Origin: Phoenix dactylifera
Taxonomy: Eukaryota; Streptophyta; Magnoliopsida; Arecales; Arecaceae
Assembly: GCF_009389715.1 (NCBI RefSeq)
Contig: NC_052392.1
Location: forward strand, 37,877,410-37,941,409
DNA: 64,000 bases
Reading direction: 5' to 3'
Numbering within the stretch: the first letter of the stretch is position 1; each line of letters opens with the position of its first letter. Below the pieces are notes generated by a model. It was not told where the DNA came from and did no database searches. It saw only the letters and a list, made by a program, of their open reading frames with translations. The position numbers and the translations under genes were made by a program. Below are positions 61,735 to 64,000 of the stretch, in pieces.

Positions 61735-62130
61735 AACGGGATCGGGCCCGCCACGTCCGGCGGCCCGGCGCTGGCCGTGGCCCGACCCCTCCCGAGCCTC
61801 TTACCGCGGCTGCACCGCCGGAAATACCCCCGCCCCAGCCCCCTCGCTTTGCTGCGCCGCCGAGAATATCCCCGCCCTTGCCCCACGGTGGGAAGGCGCC
61901 GAAGAGGAGGAAGAAGGGCGGCCATGGCGTCCTGCGGCCGTCGCCGGCCACGACCCACCCTCCTCCTGCATCCGTCGCGGCCCAGCCCCTTTCCGGTGCC
62001 GACGGCCTCGCGGGAGGAGAAGAATTCTCCGCGGGCCATCTACGGCCGCTGGCGGCGGTGGCCCGACCCCTTCCTGTGGCCCCTCCTGTGTCCGCCATGG
62101 CTCGGCCCCCTTCCGACGCCGGCGACGTTG
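61735..62130. repeat. GC-rich block of a composite repeat
   Basis: A sharp change to about 70 percent G+C. It contains an internal near-duplicate: GCTGCACCGCCGGAAATACC at about 61810 and GCTGCGCCGCCGAGAATATC at about 61852, each followed by CCCGCCC. Open frames cross it in several frames on both strands with no consistent domain. I read it as part of a repeat or LTR-element leader, not a gene. Confidence 0.5.
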
Positions 62131-62786
62131 CAGGAGGAGAAGAAAGAAGAAAGAAGAAGAAGAGAAGAAGAAAAGAAAAAAAAGAAAAAAAAAGGAAAAA
62201 AAAAAGAAAAAAAAGAAAAGAAGAAAAAAAGAAAGAAAGGGAAATAAATAAATAAATACATGCATATATAAATGAATGAACGAAAAGAAGAAAAAAAGGA
62301 AAGAAAAAAAAGAAGAGAAGGAAAAAAAAGAAGAAAAGAAAAAAAGAAGAAAAAGGAAAGAAAAAGAAGAAAAAGGAAAGAAAAAGGAAGAAAGGGAAAG
62401 AAAAGGAAGAAAAAGGAAAGGAAAAGAAAAAAAAAAGAGGAGAAGAAAAAGGAAAGAAAAAGAAGAGAAGGAAAGAAAAAGAAGAAAAAAAAAGAAAAAA
62501 AAAGGAAAGAAAAAGAAGAAAAAGGAAAGAGAAAGGAAGAAAAGGAAAGAAAAAGGAAGAAAAAGAAAGAAAAAGAAAAAAAGGAAAGAAAAAGAAAAAA
62601 AGAAAAGAAAAAAAAGGAGAAGAAAAGGAAAGGAAAAGGAAGAGAAGGAAAGAAAAATAAGAAAAAAAATAAGAAAAAGGAAAGAAAAAGGAAGAAAAGG
62701 AAAGAAAAAGAGAAGAAAAAGGAAAGAAAAAGAAAAAGAAGAAAAAAAGGAAAGAAAAAGAAGAAACGAAAAGAAGAAAAAAAAAT
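62131..62786 (+). repeat. Long polypurine tract
   Basis: About 650 bases that are almost entirely A and G on the plus strand. The one substantial break is at 62247-62281 (AAATAAATAAATACATGCAT), with a few single T or C bases elsewhere. It is built from loosely repeated GAAAAAGGAAAGAAAAAGAA units. Lysine/glutamate-rich translations in any frame are a by-product. Confidence 0.95.
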
Positions 62787-63512
62787 AATGAGTGAATGAC
62801 AGTTAGGTTAGTAAGCTTGGTACACAGGTAATATAGTATAGCACATATTTAAGTAAGCTTGGCACACAATTAATCAATGTTTTAACACTTAATATAGCCT
62901 AGCACAGTTTTCTGTTTTGTGCACACAGTTTACCGTTCCATGCACATAGATATAGTTTTTGTACACATAGTTTAGTTAAGCTATCTGATTTTTATAGAAT
63001 ATTTCGAATCAGTTATAACGACGTGGTAGACACTTGATATAGGTTGTTCTTGTGAGCCAAGACTTATCCTAACATGGCGCATAGTCGATTAAGCTTGAAA
63101 CACACTTAATTAACCAATACACACTTAATTAACCTCGAAACATAATTTCTGCTATGTGCACACAGTTTACCGTTTTTTGCATACATGTATGGTTTCTCTG
63201 CACACAGTTAAGTTAAACAATTTGATTTTTGTAAAATGTTTTGAATCAATTATAATGATGTGGTAGACACTTAATATAGGTTGTTCTTGTGAGCCAAGTC
63301 TTACCTTAGCATGGCGCATATTCGATTAAACTTGAAACACACTTAACTAACGATGGTACATACTTAATTAACCTCGAAATACAGTTTTCTGTTCTATGCA
63401 CACAATTTACTGTTTCCTGCACATAGGTATGGTTTCTCTGCACACAGTTAAGTTAACCATGTCATATTACTTGTATACCAAGCTTACTAACCTAACTGTC
63501 ACTCGTTCATTA
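62786..63512. repeat. Inverted repeat enclosing 237-240-bp tandem repeats
   Basis: The arm 62786-62833 (TAATGAGTGAATGACAGTTA, GGTTAGTAAGCTTGG) is the reverse complement of 63464-63512 with about five differences, all transitions. Between the arms lie tandem repeats. GCACACAGTTTACCG-type words recur at 62921, 63158 and 63398, and GTGGTAGACACTT recurs at 63023 and 63260. That gives a period of 237-240 bp and about 2.3 copies. Confidence 0.9.
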
Positions 63513-63645
63513 TTTTATTTTTTTCTTCTTTTCTTCTTTTCTTTCTTTTTCTTTTCTTTTCTTCTTTTTTCTTTCCTTCTCTTCTTTTTCTTTTCTTTTA
63601 TTCTTTTTCTTTCCTTTTCTTCCTTTTTTTTTCTTTTCTTTTCTT
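63513..63645 (-). repeat. Polypyrimidine tract (inverted partner of the polypurine tract)
   Basis: About 130 bases, nearly all C and T on the plus strand, directly after the right inverted arm. Together with the purine tract left of the other arm it makes the inverted structure longer. Confidence 0.95.
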
Positions 63646-63663
63646 GATATTGATAGATACAGT

Positions 63664-63950
63664 GGAAAAAAAAGACAAAAAAAGAAGAAAAAGAAAAGAA
63701 AAAGAAGAAAAGAAGAAAAAGAAGAAAAAGGAAAAAAGGAAGAAAAAGGAAAGAAAAAGAAGAAAAAGGAAAAAAAAAGAAGAAAAGAAAAGAAAAAGGA
63801 AAGAAAAGGAAGAGAAGGAAAGAAAAAGGAAGAAAAGGAAACAAAAGAAGAGAAGGAAAGAAAAAGGAAGAAAAGGAAAGAAAAAGAAGAGAAGGAAAGA
63901 AAAAGGAAGAAAAGGAAAGAAAAAGAAGAAAAGGAAATAAAAAAAAGAAG
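63664..63950 (+). repeat. Second polypurine tract
   Basis: About 285 bases of A and G (GGAAAGAAAAAGGAAGAAAA units) with very few interruptions. It begins 18 bases after the pyrimidine tract, so the two can themselves form a hairpin. The final 50 bases of the window (TATGTGCACATTTAAGTC, TTGCACACAGACTT) resemble the 237-bp repeat, so the array continues past the window. Confidence 0.9.
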
Positions 63951-64000
63951 ATAATTAAGTATTCTATGTGCACATTTAAGTCTTCCTTGCACACAGACTT

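Noticed and set aside
61616-62251. Arg/Pro-rich open frames up to 211 codons on both strands
   Set aside because: GC-rich repeat DNA is open in many frames at once; no consistent protein signature and no splice context.
62272-62799. Long Lys/Glu-rich open frames of 170-175 codons in two frames
   Set aside because: They arise because a purine-only strand has few stop codons; the same region is open in several frames and shows no domain.

Overview
The window is plant nuclear DNA. It is AT-rich and repeat-rich, with GC-rich 5' exons, large transposon-filled introns and spliceosomal splice sites throughout. The proteins are flowering-plant families and the base composition suggests a commelinid monocot. 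My best guess is a palm, such as oil or date palm; that is inference, since there is no ribosomal or organellar marker.

Layout, left to right. Bases 2-529 are the 3' part of an invertase/pectin-methylesterase inhibitor gene (+). Bases 2661-12601 hold a complete 12-exon FASCIATA2 gene (+), the WD40 p60-type subunit of chromatin assembly factor 1. Its introns carry a LINE remnant, a hAT-like element and a local duplication. A degraded PPR pseudogene lies at about 13615-14120. A two-exon plastid acyl-ACP desaturase lies on the minus strand (16466-14643), followed by a 5'-truncated LINE with a very long target duplication. An LTR-retrotransposon relic with a 30-bp minisatellite and an intact primer-binding site lies near 18570-18840. 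A TED7-like single-pass membrane protein is on the minus strand (21596-20691). About 6.4 kb of mostly non-coding repeat DNA follows, including a probable SINE. A TRICHOME BIREFRINGENCE-LIKE (TBL) O-acetyltransferase gene (+) spans 28435-44248, with one 10.7-kb intron that holds a tandem duplication, a foldback MITE and a hAT-like MITE. Bases 46787-48322 are a small non-autonomous LTR element on the minus strand. A one-exon HECATE3-like bHLH gene lies at 53600-52938 (-). The last 2.3 kb are a striking composite of GC-rich sequence, long pure-purine and pure-pyrimidine tracts and 237-240-bp tandem repeats, arranged partly as an inverted repeat.

The genes do not form a pathway or cluster; each stands alone, as is normal for a plant chromosome. 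TED7 and TBL both belong to cell-wall biology, but they differ in orientation and are about 7 kb apart. No tRNA, rRNA or CRISPR was found. The most unusual structure is the purine/pyrimidine composite repeat at the right end. Other points worth checking are a GC-AG intron and a 27-nt exon in FAS2, a LINE with a target duplication of about 70 bp, the TRIM-like element, and the multiply broken PPR pseudogene.
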